NCBI GenBank assembly: GCA_002238585.1
Contig: MPMQ01000015.1
Location: 1 to 64,000, forward strand
DNA length: 64,000 bases
Origin: Kistimonas sp. bin40
GTDB lineage: Bacteria > Pseudomonadota > Gammaproteobacteria > Pseudomonadales > Endozoicomonadaceae
Reading direction: 5' to 3'
Made by a program: the position numbers and the translations under genes. This document shows positions 55,527 through 64,000 of this stretch, piece by piece. Within the stretch, counting starts at the first letter, position 1; each line of letters begins with the position of its first letter. Below the pieces are notes generated by a model. The model searched no databases, was not told where the DNA came from, and saw only the letters and a program-made list of their open reading frames with translations.

Positions 55527-57017
55527 ATGTTCAATAACATGAAAATTCAAACCTTCCTTTCCTGCATTTGCAGTCTGCTGATGAGTACCACATGCGCTGC
55601 GATCTGGCCCTTTTCCAGTCCGGAAGATGCGTATCGGCATCTGATGCCTATGGGTGAAAACTTTCCCGGTTTCCCTTCGGCCGATGCCGAACGCGTCTCC
55701 CGGACCATACACGTCTGCCAGCCCCCCAGGGACTTTGCACCTCTACGCCTGAGCATACCGCCCATGCACTGGCAAAGCACTGGACTTTATCGTGTTCCGG
55801 GAGAACCCGTGACCGTCATGATGCATTCTGCCAGTGGCAATCTACCTGCCTCGGAAAGGCCGTTTCTAAGGATTGGAGCACATGTCAAATCATTATCCAA
55901 AGGCTGGCCTGCAACACGTGTATCCCATGCATCAGATGGGTTCAGATTGCAAGAAGGAACACAGCAGCAGGATCGCGGCGTTACTTCCGGTTTGATTTAC
56001 ATTCAATTCGTTGCAACGGGAGCTGAGGAAGTTGACATCAGCATTTCAGGTGCTGTCAAAGCTCCCTGGTTTAAACTCGGAAGAGACAGCCTGAAACAGT
56101 GGCAAAATGACATCCGGCATTATCCGGCTCCCTGGGCCGAACTGGAAGGAAAGCATGCCATATTGACGCTACCTTCGGTCATGATACGAGATCTTGATGA
56201 TCCCGCCGAGGTAATCGGTTTTTACGACAAGATCGTGGAGGATGTCAATGCATTGGTAGGATTGCATGAAAATGCGGATGATCAACGTGACCGCGCACCT
56301 GATTTGCCTTTTCGCTTTGTGCTGGATTCAGCCTTTCCCCATGCTAATGTCCTCGCCACTTCGGGTTTTCCCATTACTCTCAACTGGATTGGCTACGGCG
56401 ATCCCTTCGTATGGTTGACGCCAGGAGATCAACAAGTGCGTTCGGTTCTCCTTCATGAGTTAGGCCACTGCTACGAGTCTGACAACCGGCTTGTTGAGCC
56501 ACCTGGAGCCGAAGAAGCTTTTGCCAATTTGATCGAGTACGGCTACCAATCTCGTGAGGGTTACTGGTTCCTCGCCCAGCGACCCGCCAAAGTCCTCTTT
56601 AATAACTACGGTGACTTTTTATATAGTTATTTCACGATCCTTGCGCATCCATTATTTTGGGCTTCTACTTATCTAATGCCTGAATGGTTCGACAGTAGAA
56701 TCTGGGTAGACGGAGGTTATGTTTCATGGATGCCCAAAAATGCTTTTATGATTCAGCTGGTCATTCATTTGTCTCATGAATTCATCGCCGATTTCTATCG
56801 CGAATTCCGTCACACGCCTTCTAATGAGCTGCCTGATGCAAAAGATCCACAAGCAAAAACAGATTATTTTTTCGAGACTCTGTGCAAAGTCACGCAGCAA
56901 GATTTAACAAGATTTTTTGAAAACTGGTTTGTGCCTGTCAGCAAAGAGGCTTATCAACGGGTTTCTGAAAAAAGTTACCCCATTCCTGCCTGGCTTCTTC
57001 ATGACGAACTTCAATGA
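55527..57017 (+). CDS. Secreted M60-like (enhancin/mucinase-type) metallopeptidase, copy 1
   Basis: M60 peptidases cleave heavily glycosylated proteins such as mucins. ATG 55527 lies 9 nt after AAAGGA. The signal peptide is KIQTFLSCICSLLMSTTCAA (cleavage near residue 25). The family N-terminal fold is seen as TGLYRVPGEPVTV and FLRIGAHVKSLSKGWPATR, then PWAELEGKHAILTLPSVMIR. The zinc site is HELGH at residues 310-314, followed by Glu in GAEEAFANLIEYG, fitting HExxHx(8-28)E. The C-terminus ends HDELQ. It is ~80-85% identical to copy 2 by eye. A role in breaching host mucus or extracellular matrix is inference from the family. Confidence 0.85.
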   Translation: MFNNMKIQTFLSCICSLLMSTTCAAIWPFSSPEDAYRHLMPMGENFPGFPSADAERVSRTIHVCQPPRDFAPLRLSIPPMHWQSTGLYRVPGEPVTVMMHSASGNLPASERPFLRIGAHVKSLSKGWPATRVSHASDGFRLQEGTQQQDRGVTSGLIYIQFVATGAEEVDISISGAVKAPWFKLGRDSLKQWQNDIRHYPAPWAELEGKHAILTLPSVMIRDLDDPAEVIGFYDKIVEDVNALVGLHENADDQRDRAPDLPFRFVLDSAFPHANVLATSGFPITLNWIGYGDPFVWLTPGDQQVRSVLLHELGHCYESDNRLVEPPGAEEAFANLIEYGYQSREGYWFLAQRPAKVLFNNYGDFLYSYFTILAHPLFWASTYLMPEWFDSRIWVDGGYVSWMPKNAFMIQLVIHLSHEFIADFYREFRHTPSNELPDAKDPQAKTDYFFETLCKVTQQDLTRFFENWFVPVSKEAYQRVSEKSYPIPAWLLHDELQ

Positions 57018-57107
57018 CAACAGCACGCGAGGGCGTATCAGACGTGGATAGAATCTGCGAAAACCTTGTTCAACGTCCGACCTCTGTGGACAGGGTTTGC
57101 GCACCAG

Positions 57108-57283
57108 TTACAAATGCCTTGCGTCGCTTTGCCATATAGTTGTTGCTCCAGCCAGCCTTCTTCTGCTTGCCCTTGATACTGCGCTTGCTGGTCTTACAAG
57201 CTGCAGGATATTCAAGGCGATACGACGAATAGAAGAGAGATTTTCCGCAGCATTTTCGTTCTTGATCTGACAGGCATCCTTTG
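57108..57283 (-). pseudogene. ISAs1-family transposase, C-terminal fragment
   Basis: The minus strand translates to KNENAAENLSSIRRIALNIL and, after a frame change near 57200, SIKGKQKKAGWSNNYMAKRR. Both are typical of the end of ISAs1-family (H-repeat) transposases. Confidence 0.7.
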
Positions 57284-57339
57284 TGTTAGCGCCAGTTAGG
57301 AATGTCCTCATTTCATCAGTTTGAGGTGCCCGGTTTTCA
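57284..57339 (-). mobile_element. IS21-family end left inside an ISAs1 relic
   Basis: TGTTAGCGCCAGTTAGGAATGTCC and the following ~30 nt match the IS21 terminus at 16171-16226 almost base for base, beginning with TG. It sits exactly where the ISAs1 transposase coding sequence is interrupted. Confidence 0.65.
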
Positions 57340-57571
57340 CCCAGCGGGTGAAGTACTCCTGAAAGTTGTCGGGATCCAACAAACACAAGATTCGGTAAAA
57401 CGTGTCGTGAGAGGGTATACCGCGCGGCAGCTCCCGAAATGTTCGAAGCCAGTCTTTTTTTTCCTTCCCAAACTCTTCCATATCCTGCCAAGTGTCAGCG
57501 TTGGCGATAATGACACAGGCCGCTATAACAAGTATGTCTGTGAAGTTATGCTGACAGGACGCGGCGCACAT
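57308..57571 (-). pseudogene. ISAs1-family transposase, N-terminal fragment
   Basis: FTDILVIAACVIIANADTWQ, FGKEKKDWLRTFRELPRGIP and SHDTFYRILCLLDPDNFQEY are the N-terminal domain of ISAs1-type DDE transposases. The last residues (KTGHLKLMK) come from the inserted IS21 end, so the fragment stops there. The central DDE domain is lost. Confidence 0.75.
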
Positions 57572-57773
57572 CTTCGAGGGTTGCGATGAATGTGGTCAGG
57601 GGATCTGGCTTGTGTGTCATAAAAAAGCAACCATTTTATCCGCACTCTGACCGTGATCAGCTGGTGCGTAAGCCCTGCTGTTGAAGTCAGCACCTGAGGG
57701 ATGGTCGCAGAAACCGATCCGGGCAGAGTCCCCTGTGACAGTCATATAAAGGAAAAATAAAGGAGAAAAAGAA

Positions 57774-59273
57774 ATGTTCAATAACATGAAAATTCAAAGC
57801 CTCCTTTCCTGCATTTGCAGTCTGCTGATGAGTACCACATGCGCTGCCACATGCGCCGCCTTATGGCCCTTTTCGAGTCCGGAAGATGCGTATCGGCATT
57901 TGATGCCTATGGGTGAAAACTTCCCCGGTTTCCCTTCGACCGATGCCGAGCGCGTATCCCGGACCATACACGTCTGCCAACACCCCAGGGACTTTTCGTC
58001 TCTACGCCTGCGCATTCCGCCAAGGCACTGGCAAAGCACGGGACTTTATCGTGTTCCGGGAGAACCCGTGACCGTCACTATGCATTCCGCCAGTGGCAAT
58101 CTATCTTTCCGGGAAAGACCGTTTTTAAGGATTGGAGCACATGTCCAATCCTTATCAAAAGGCTGGCCTGCAACACGTGTATCCTGTGCATCATATAGGT
58201 TCAGATTGCAAGAAGGAACACAGCAGCAGGATCACGACGTTACTTCCGGTTTGATTTACATCCAGTTTGTTGCAACGGGAGCTGAGGAAGTTGACATCAG
58301 CATTTCAGGTGCTGTCAAAGCTCCCTGGTTTAAACTCGGAAGAGACAGCCTGAAACAGTGGCAAAACGACATCCGCTATTATCCAGGTCCCTGGGCCGAA
58401 CTGGAAGGAAAGCATGCCATATTGACGCTACCTTCGGTCATGATACGAGATCTTGATGATCCCGCCGCGGTAATCGGTTTTTACGACAAGATCGTGGAGG
58501 ATGTTAATGCATTGGTAGGATTGTATGAAAATGCAGATGATCAATGCGACCGCGCACCTGATTTGCCTTTTCGCTTTGTTCTGGATTCAGCCTTCCCCCA
58601 TATTAATATGCTCGCCACTTCGAATTTTCCCATCAATCTCAACTGGATTGGCCACGGCGATCCCTTCGTATGGTTGACGCCAGGAGATCCACAGGTGCGT
58701 GCGGTTCTGCTTCATGAGTTAGGCCACAACTACGAGCCTGATGACAGGATTGCTGAACCACCTGGAGCCCAGGAAGCTTTTGCCAATTTGATCGAGTACG
58801 GTTACCAATCTCGTGAGGGTTACTGGTTCCTCGCCCAGCGACACTGCAAAAACCTCTTCTATAAGTACGATGACGCTTTATATAGTTATTTCCCGATCCT
58901 TATGCATCCATTATTTGTTGCGTCTGCTTATTTCACTCCTGCAAGGTACGACCGCAGAATCTGGGTAGACGGAGGCTATGTTTCATGGATGCCCAAAAAT
59001 GCTTTTATGATTCACCTCACCCTTCATTTGTCTTATGACTTCATCGCTGATTTCTATCGCGAATTCCGTCACACGCCGTCAAATGAGCTGCCTGATGTAC
59101 AGGATCCACAAGCAAAAACAGATTATTTTTTCGAAACTCTGTGCAAAAGCACGCAGCAAGATTTAACAAGATTTTTCGAAAGCTGGTCTGTGCCTGTCAG
59201 CAAAGAGGCTTATCAAAGGGTTTCCGAAAAAAGCTACCCCATTCCTGCCTGGCTTCTTCATGACGAACTCTGA
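57774..59273 (+). CDS. Secreted M60-like metallopeptidase, copy 2, ending HDEL
   Basis: This tandem paralogue of the 55527 gene has 499 residues. ATG 57774 follows AAAGGAG. The signal peptide MKIQSLLSCICSLLMSTTCA is followed by a small ATCAA duplication compared with copy 1. It has TGLYRVPGEPVTVTMH, FLRIGAHVQSLSKGWPATR, the zinc site HELGH at 314-318 and GAQEAFANLIEYG. Most changes from copy 1 lie in the last third (for example VASAYFTPARYDRR). The protein ends exactly in HDEL, the same as a eukaryotic ER-retrieval signal; copy 1 has one extra Gln. Both copies keep the catalytic motif, so both are probably active. About 100 nt of leader is also duplicated. Confidence 0.85.
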   Translation: MFNNMKIQSLLSCICSLLMSTTCAATCAALWPFSSPEDAYRHLMPMGENFPGFPSTDAERVSRTIHVCQHPRDFSSLRLRIPPRHWQSTGLYRVPGEPVTVTMHSASGNLSFRERPFLRIGAHVQSLSKGWPATRVSCASYRFRLQEGTQQQDHDVTSGLIYIQFVATGAEEVDISISGAVKAPWFKLGRDSLKQWQNDIRYYPGPWAELEGKHAILTLPSVMIRDLDDPAAVIGFYDKIVEDVNALVGLYENADDQCDRAPDLPFRFVLDSAFPHINMLATSNFPINLNWIGHGDPFVWLTPGDPQVRAVLLHELGHNYEPDDRIAEPPGAQEAFANLIEYGYQSREGYWFLAQRHCKNLFYKYDDALYSYFPILMHPLFVASAYFTPARYDRRIWVDGGYVSWMPKNAFMIHLTLHLSYDFIADFYREFRHTPSNELPDVQDPQAKTDYFFETLCKSTQQDLTRFFESWSVPVSKEAYQRVSEKSYPIPAWLLHDEL

Positions 59274-59612
59274 CGGGTGCCTGTACCTCAATGACAACAG
59301 CACAGGTGGGCGAACTGGATTGGGTGTTCAAGCGTTACCAGAATAGGCAGCCTACCCATATTTGTTGTGAACGGAGCTCTTGTCAAAAAGAATTACAGGC
59401 TGGACCGAGCTTCCATGAGGCTATGCGGGATAGAAAAGCTTTGGAGCAGCAGGAGGCTTTCCTTCGGAAGTTCCACTGTCAGGAACACCGTCCAATGCAA
59501 ATATCCGCATTTCTCAGTTCAAGACGCAGTGGGGCGGGGCGCCGCAGCCCGGCGTGAAGACGGGGACGGCCTCCAACAACAAACCAACTTGCCCCATGGG
59601 GGGAGAAGCTGG
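59274..59612. other. Gap after second M60 gene
   Basis: Open frames here (59291-59557 and 59367-59696 on plus) lack ribosome binding sites and known motifs. The first 40 nt repeat the 3' flank seen after the other M60 copies. Nothing else is recognised. Confidence 0.45.
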
Positions 59613-59885
59613 TCAATCCCGACCTTTTCCCTTTATCCACAGCAACAGGTTACAGAACCATGTTTTTATATCCTCTGCGATGGACGTCATCAGTAATCTG
59701 ATATGCCTGAACCTGGGAGAGCTTCTGTCCATGTACTTTTCCAGCTGTTCCACCTTGGTGTGCTGCATGCTCATGCGCTCCTGCTCCAGCTCGTCCTCGA
59801 GTTGATGGAGCTTGGCGCGGGTCTCTCTGATTTTTATCTTGAGAGTCTTGCGATTCGTTTTGTATTCCTTCATTGACAGGCTCAT
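59613..59885 (-). CDS. Small coiled-coil protein, 90 aa
   Basis: ATG 59885 follows CGGGAG at 7 nt and starts 14 nt after the Na/Pi cotransporter stop, so it is probably the last gene of that operon. KIRETRAKLHQLEDELEQER and the following QHTKVEQLEKYMD form a heptad coiled coil; the end is a short hydrophobic/aromatic stretch (IKTWFCNLLLWIKGKGRD) that may touch a membrane. I do not recognise the family. Confidence 0.6.
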   Translation of the reverse strand: MSLSMKEYKTNRKTLKIKIRETRAKLHQLEDELEQERMSMQHTKVEQLEKYMDRSSPRFRHIRLLMTSIAEDIKTWFCNLLLWIKGKGRD

Positions 59886-59899
59886 GATGGGCTCCCGTG

Positions 59900-61042
59900 T
59901 CAAGATGTCAGTGCTATCAGAACGGACGGCAGAATAAAGAATACCCCCAGAACATAGACAAAAATAACCCATTTGTGGCGGCTGGCTGTTCTGGCAAAGC
60001 TGCGCGCCATCCGGGGTGGAATGTAGCGCAGCTGCGGCACACTGTAGATAAGAATGACCGCCGACAGATTAAACAGCATGTGTACCAGTGCAATCTGCAT
60101 GGCAAAGTAGCTCAAGGGACCCGTTACCGCCGTAGCTGCCAGAAGAGCCGTCACGCAAGTTCCTATATTGGCACCCAGGGTAAAGGGATAGATCTCCTTG
60201 ATTTTGAAGAGCCCATTGCCCGCCAGTGGCACGACAAGACTGGTGGTAGTCGATGAAGATTGCACGGCGATTGTCATGAGAATGCCTGAACTTATGCCAG
60301 TAAAAGGACCTCGGCCTATAGCCTTGTGCAAAATGCGCTTGGCGCGTCCAACCATCAACACCTTGAGCACTTTTCCCAGAACAATAATGGAAAGAAAGAT
60401 CAGGAGCAGGCCCAGCAGTATCAATGCCAGGTCGCTGATAACCTCCGGCAAGGAGGAGCAAAGTTGCTTGGCACTGCCAATCACGGGAGCTGTGATGACA
60501 TGCACAGGATTGATGTGGAGGTCTGGCGCATCGCTATGATGCAGCTGAAGGCTGAGATAGCCCGCAGTCTTGGCCAGATACCCCGTCCACATTTCCAGCG
60601 GAAGGAAAATGAGTATGGCGATCAGATTGAAAAAGTCATGGACGGTCGCGGCGGCAAAGGCACGACGGAACTCTTTCCTTTTTCCTATATGACCCAGACT
60701 CACCAGGGTGTTGGTCACAGTGGTTCCCAGGTTGGCTCCCATAATCATGGGGATGGCCGTGTGTACCGGAAGGCCGCCAGCAACAAGGCCGACAATCACA
60801 GAGGTGACTGTACTGGAAGATTGAACCAGGGCTGTAGCAAAGGCTCCAATGACCAGCCCCATGATGGGATTGTCTGCAAAGGCAAAGAGCTGCCGTGCCC
60901 CCTGGGCGCCGCCTGCTGCAAGCTCGAATCCTTCGCCAATCATGCTGACAGCAACCAGCAGAAGATAAACCATCAGGACCGCTGCCAGCCAGCGCCAGGC
61001 TATGGCACCGGCTGATAGCGGGCGACTGTGGCGTGTCATCAT
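59900..61042 (-). CDS. Na+/phosphate cotransporter family protein
   Basis: This 380-residue membrane protein imports or exports phosphate with sodium. The two inverted Na_Pi_cotrans repeats are visible, each with the QSSS signature: FATALVQSSSTVTSVIVG near residue 70 and MTIAVQSSSTTTSLVVPLAG near residue 265. GANLGTTVTNTL and GANIGTCVTALL follow respectively. About eight hydrophobic segments are present. There are tandem ATG codons at 61042 and 61039, with AAGGGG upstream. The gene lies 58 nt after the DAHP synthase gene on the same strand. Bacterial members often lack the PhoU-like tail, as here. Confidence 0.9.
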   Translation of the reverse strand: MMTRHSRPLSAGAIAWRWLAAVLMVYLLLVAVSMIGEGFELAAGGAQGARQLFAFADNPIMGLVIGAFATALVQSSSTVTSVIVGLVAGGLPVHTAIPMIMGANLGTTVTNTLVSLGHIGKRKEFRRAFAAATVHDFFNLIAILIFLPLEMWTGYLAKTAGYLSLQLHHSDAPDLHINPVHVITAPVIGSAKQLCSSLPEVISDLALILLGLLLIFLSIIVLGKVLKVLMVGRAKRILHKAIGRGPFTGISSGILMTIAVQSSSTTTSLVVPLAGNGLFKIKEIYPFTLGANIGTCVTALLAATAVTGPLSYFAMQIALVHMLFNLSAVILIYSVPQLRYIPPRMARSFARTASRHKWVIFVYVLGVFFILPSVLIALTS

Positions 61043-61100
61043 AATTACCCCTTCGACTCAATGTGAGGTTTGCGTTCCGGCATCAGCATGGGTGGTTGGT

Positions 61101-62462
61101 TTACTGTTGCACCTGAATTTGACGGCAGACTTTGAGCGTGTCAGCCACGAGAAAGGCAACTTCCAGTGACTGGTTGGCGTTCAGGCGTGGGTCACAGTGA
61201 GTACGGTAGCATTTCCCCAATAGATCAGGGCTGATAAGGGGAGTGCCGCCGAGGCACTCTGTCACGTTCTGGCCTGTCATTTCCAGGTGAATACCTCCGA
61301 CACGGGTTCCCTCTGCCTGGTGTATGGCGAAAAAACTGCGGATTTCACGCAGGATGCAGTCAAGATTCCGGGTCTTGTATCCGTTGACTGTTACCGTGTT
61401 GCCGTGCATGGGATCCGAACTCCATATCAGCTGACGCCCTTCCTTTTGAACGGCACGGATCAGGGCGGGGAGCTTTTCTTCAACCTGCTGGGCCCCCATG
61501 CGCACAATGAGGGTAATACGTCCGGGTTCATTGTCCGGGTTGAGTTTGTCCAGTAGTGAAATCAGATCATCAGGTTCCAGTGTGGGCCCCACTTTGATAC
61601 CCAGTGGATTGGATATGCCCCGGGCAAACTCTACGTGAGCACCCTCGCACAGGCGGGTGCGGTCACCGATCCAGAGCATATGAGCAGACAGATCATACCA
61701 GTGGTCGCCTTCTGCGTCCTGGTGTGTCAGAGCCTGTTCATAAGGGAGAAGCAGGGCCTCGTGGGACGTATAGAGACGTGTCTTTTTCAGCGTTTCACTA
61801 TTTGATGTATCGAAGCCACACGCACGCATAAAACCCATTGTCTCGTCGATGCGTGCCGCCAGCTGACGGTAGTCGTGAGCTGCCGGGGTGGCACGCACAA
61901 AATCCAGATTCCAGGCCTGTACCCGTTCCAGTGAAGCATCACCACCCTGCGCCAGCGCGTGCAGCAAGTTGAGGGTGGCAGCGGACTGGTAATAAGCGCC
62001 AAGCATGCGTTCCGGGTCGGGCTGTCGCGCTTCCAGCGTGCGTTTTGTATCGTTTACTATGTCCCCTCTGTAGACGGGGATTTCCAATCCTTCATGCTGT
62101 TCTGTTTCCGCAGAGCGGGGCTTGGCGAACTGGCCTGCCATGCGTCCGACCTTGACAACGTGGCAGGACGAGCCGAAGGTGAGCACAACGGCCATCTGCA
62201 TGAGAACCCGGAAAGTGTCTCGCACGGTGTTTGTACTGAATTCAGCGAAGCTTTCCGCGCAGTCGCCGCCTTGTAACAAAAAGGCCTGTCCCAGGTTAAC
62301 CCGGGAAAGTTCCTTTTTCAGGGTCAGCACTTCATCGACGCAAACCAGAGGAGGGAGAGAAGCCAGCCTGGCCTCAACCTGGCTCAGGTGCTCGCTATCC
62401 GGATACACGGGCATTTGCCGCGCAGGGCAACTGCGCCAACTGGCTGGAGACCATGAGGACAT
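61101..62462 (-). CDS. Class II 3-deoxy-D-arabino-heptulosonate-7-phosphate synthase
   Basis: DAHP synthase makes the first intermediate of aromatic amino acid synthesis. The class II (plant/Pseudomonas-like) type is shown by [20 protein letters not shown] at the start, [49 protein letters not shown] and [21 protein letters not shown] 62462 (453 aa) has GGAG upstream; the TTG at 62489 is less likely. It heads the probable operon with the Na/Pi transporter. A metal-binding Cys (SCPA), His and Glu/Asp set is present. Confidence 0.93.
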   Translation of the reverse strand: MSSWSPASWRSCPARQMPVYPDSEHLSQVEARLASLPPLVCVDEVLTLKKELSRVNLGQAFLLQGGDCAESFAEFSTNTVRDTFRVLMQMAVVLTFGSSCHVVKVGRMAGQFAKPRSAETEQHEGLEIPVYRGDIVNDTKRTLEARQPDPERMLGAYYQSAATLNLLHALAQGGDASLERVQAWNLDFVRATPAAHDYRQLAARIDETMGFMRACGFDTSNSETLKKTRLYTSHEALLLPYEQALTHQDAEGDHWYDLSAHMLWIGDRTRLCEGAHVEFARGISNPLGIKVGPTLEPDDLISLLDKLNPDNEPGRITLIVRMGAQQVEEKLPALIRAVQKEGRQLIWSSDPMHGNTVTVNGYKTRNLDCILREIRSFFAIHQAEGTRVGGIHLEMTGQNVTECLGGTPLISPDLLGKCYRTHCDPRLNANQSLEVAFLVADTLKVCRQIQVQQ

Positions 62463-62602
62463 CAAGTCGTTACTCCGTTGTGTTAGCAAAAAAGATGATC
62501 ACCTTAATCACCCACTATCTGAAAGACAAGGCCGACGAATGCTTGAATCAAAGTCGTCGCTGTCGGCCTTCCGTGTAATGTTGGATTTCGACCAGGCCCC
62601 AA

Positions 62603-62635
62603 TAGTTCCGAAGTAGTTCCGAAGTAGTTCCGAAG
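62603..62635 (+). repeat. Three tandem 11-nt repeats
   Basis: The unit TAGTTCCGAAG is repeated three times without change, about 140 nt upstream of the DAHP synthase start. Confidence 0.85.
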
Positions 62636-63035
62636 TGGGTGTGCCGACCCTGCCAGGAGCCGTGCGACGGGAGGCGCAGGACTTGGTGCCAGCTTTGGGA
62701 CGGCCCATTTGCACTGCTGCGGGAAAGCCGGGTGTGGCTACACATTTTGTTGCTGTCGGGCTCGTGACGCAGGGGCGCTGTCAGGGTGCCATTGTCGACT
62801 CAGGCTCAGTAGAAAATCTACCGGAGGCAGGGTTCTGTCCTTCTCATGAAGATTCGCCGCATTTGAAAAAGTGGAGCTGGGATGGCGGCTGGAATCGATT
62901 CCATGTTCTATACTCTGCCCTCCGCCCGGGCTGCTGACTGTTTGGTTGGCGTTGGCTCTGTACGGAGGCGGTACCGCACGTTGGCGCAACTGGAGGCGGC
63001 TGTTGGCCGGAGCTGGCTCCAGCTGAGCGGGCTGT

Positions 63036-63074
63036 GGTCTGGTAATTGGGGTCTGGTAATTGGGGTCTGGTAAT
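63036..63074 (+). repeat. Tandem 14-nt repeats
   Basis: The unit GGTCTGGTAATTGG occurs 2.8 times in a perfect run. Confidence 0.85.
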
Positions 63075-63263
63075 AGAGCCAAGGGGTACGCGGGAGGTAA
63101 ATGACGACGGCGTGGTCAGTGCGAGTGATTGGTGCGCCGTGTGTCTTGCTGATCAGGGGCAGTGGCCTTTGGGAGCTGCGGCTGGCTGATGTGCGGATTG
63201 CCTTTCTTGGTTGTGCTCGCAGCCTCGCTCGTAGGCCTGCGTTGCCCTCGACAGACTGCAGCA

Positions 63264-63580
63264 AAGACAGGCTCGAACAAAAAAAGACAAGCTCGAACAA
63301 AAGCAGACCCGAACAAAGACACACTCCAGCACAGACACACTCCAGCACAGACGGACTCCAGCACAGACAGACTCCAGCACAGACGGACTCCAGCACAGAC
63401 AGACTCCAGCACAGACAGACTCCAGCACAGACAGACTCCAGCACAGACGGACTCCAGCGCAGACAGACTTCAGCACAGACAGACTCCAGCAAAGGCAGAC
63501 TCCAGCAAAGGCAGACTCGAACAAAACAGACCCGAGCAAAGACAAACTCGAACAAAGACAAACTCGAACAAAAAGAAGTG
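63264..63580 (+). repeat. 16-nt-period satellite
   Basis: About 12 copies of ACTCCAGCACAGACAG with G/A variants run from 63322 to 63510. They are flanked on both sides by related 16-nt variants (ACTCGAACAAAGACAA). The period is not a multiple of three, so protein-coding function is unlikely even though frames stay open on both strands. Confidence 0.85.
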
Positions 63581-64000
63581 CCGTCAGTGAGGTGCTGCGG
63601 AGGGCGTCGGGGCCGGGGTTCGGAAACCTGAGAGCATTGGCTCGAGCAGGTTATCTGCCTGCCAGATCTGAGATCTGAGATCTGTCTGTGGCGGAGGTGG
63701 TCCGTGCTAGCTGTGGCCTTCGTGCTGGTGAAGACGGCGGGGGCCCGGCCAGAGGTCTACTTGTTGCCAAGTGGAGCAGGTGACAGGTTCTTGTTTGCCA
63801 AGGAAACAAATGTGTCGGCGGTGTTGTCTTGTCCTTGTTTACGGAGTGGACGCGTGGTCAGCTGCCCGGCTGCCAATGCTGTCATCAAACCCGGAAAGAG
63901 CTGTGCGGGCCCCGACTGGGCTTTGTTGGCATGGTCTGGAGCAGCTCGTTCAGGCTGACCCAGTGATGCTTGCAGCCGTTTTCTCGACGTAGGACGTAGG

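Larger units (their letters stand above)
62463..64000. other. Gene-poor, repeat-rich terminal region
   Basis: More than 1.5 kb without a convincing gene. It contains three tandem repeat arrays (62603-62635, 63036-63074, 63264-63580) and a small ATCTGAG repeat near 63665-63685. Long frames on both strands around 63100-63630 come from the satellite. A plus-strand frame 63704-63958 has a GTG start but no recognisable product. Confidence 0.5.

Noticed and set aside
63101-63631. 176-aa plus-strand and 217-aa minus-strand frames
   Set aside because: Mostly made of the 16-nt satellite; unlike any protein and lacking ribosome binding sites.

Overview
The window reads as chromosomal DNA of a host-associated gammaproteobacterium, probably Oceanospirillales/Pseudomonadales-like. 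The evidence is gene order: mpl-ubiX; recA, alaS, lysC, csrA, tRNA-Ser; proS next to ribF-ileS; rne/rluC/sppA; rpmF-fabD-fabG-acpP-pabC-mltG-tmk-holB-pilZ-tatD; tRNA-His and tRNA-Leu before tig-clpP-clpX. Many neighbours usual in such clusters are absent (recX, maf, yceD, plsX, fabF, lspA, lon). Long non-coding gaps, broken genes, two decayed insertion sequences and many tandem repeats suggest genome erosion of the kind seen in symbionts or intracellular parasites. The species cannot be named from the sequence alone.

Positions 1-9941 hold a tandem array, all on the plus strand, of five large (~615-643 aa) mutually paralogous proteins (the first cut by the window edge) and one internally deleted pseudogene. 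The copies are separated by near-identical ~80-nt spacers and each starts with GTG behind a strong ribosome binding site. I do not recognise the family; its most conserved block holds an HDxxH motif. The array ends at a good terminator. It is followed by two related glycine-zipper/coiled-coil proteins (10203-10766 and 11601-12128), with a decayed further copy of the large family between them. This is the strongest candidate for an undescribed, possibly host-directed, system.

12316-18493 holds a small hypothetical gene, the ubiX-mpl pair, an AT-richer island with a secreted carbohydrate-binding-like protein, an IS21-family remnant that cuts a neighbouring gene, tRNA-Ser(GCU), and csrA. The csrA product carries an unusual ~100-residue low-complexity tail. 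19029-30379 carries lysC, alaS, recA and proS (minus strand) and ribF-ileS (plus strand). 30479-33220 is rne. 33918-44333 is the rluC-sppA-rpmF-fab-pabC-mltG-tmk-holB-pilZ-tatD run. 44440-48962 has rluD, bamD-yacG, acyP and queE-queC. 49267-53861 has a consensus promoter, two tRNA genes and tig-clpP-clpX; trigger factor ends in a long Ala-Glu-Lys repeat.

The last 10 kb is accessory: a nine-unit array of short palindromes (54540-55175), two tandem secreted M60-like (enhancin/mucinase-type) metallopeptidases with nested IS remnants between them, then a DAHP synthase / Na-Pi cotransporter / small coiled-coil protein operon on the minus strand. The final 1.5 kb is gene-poor and includes a 16-nt-period satellite. 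Recurring themes are recent tandem duplication of probable exported proteins and expansion of short repeats both between genes and, in 9-nt units that keep frame, inside the dispensable ends of csrA, rne and tig.
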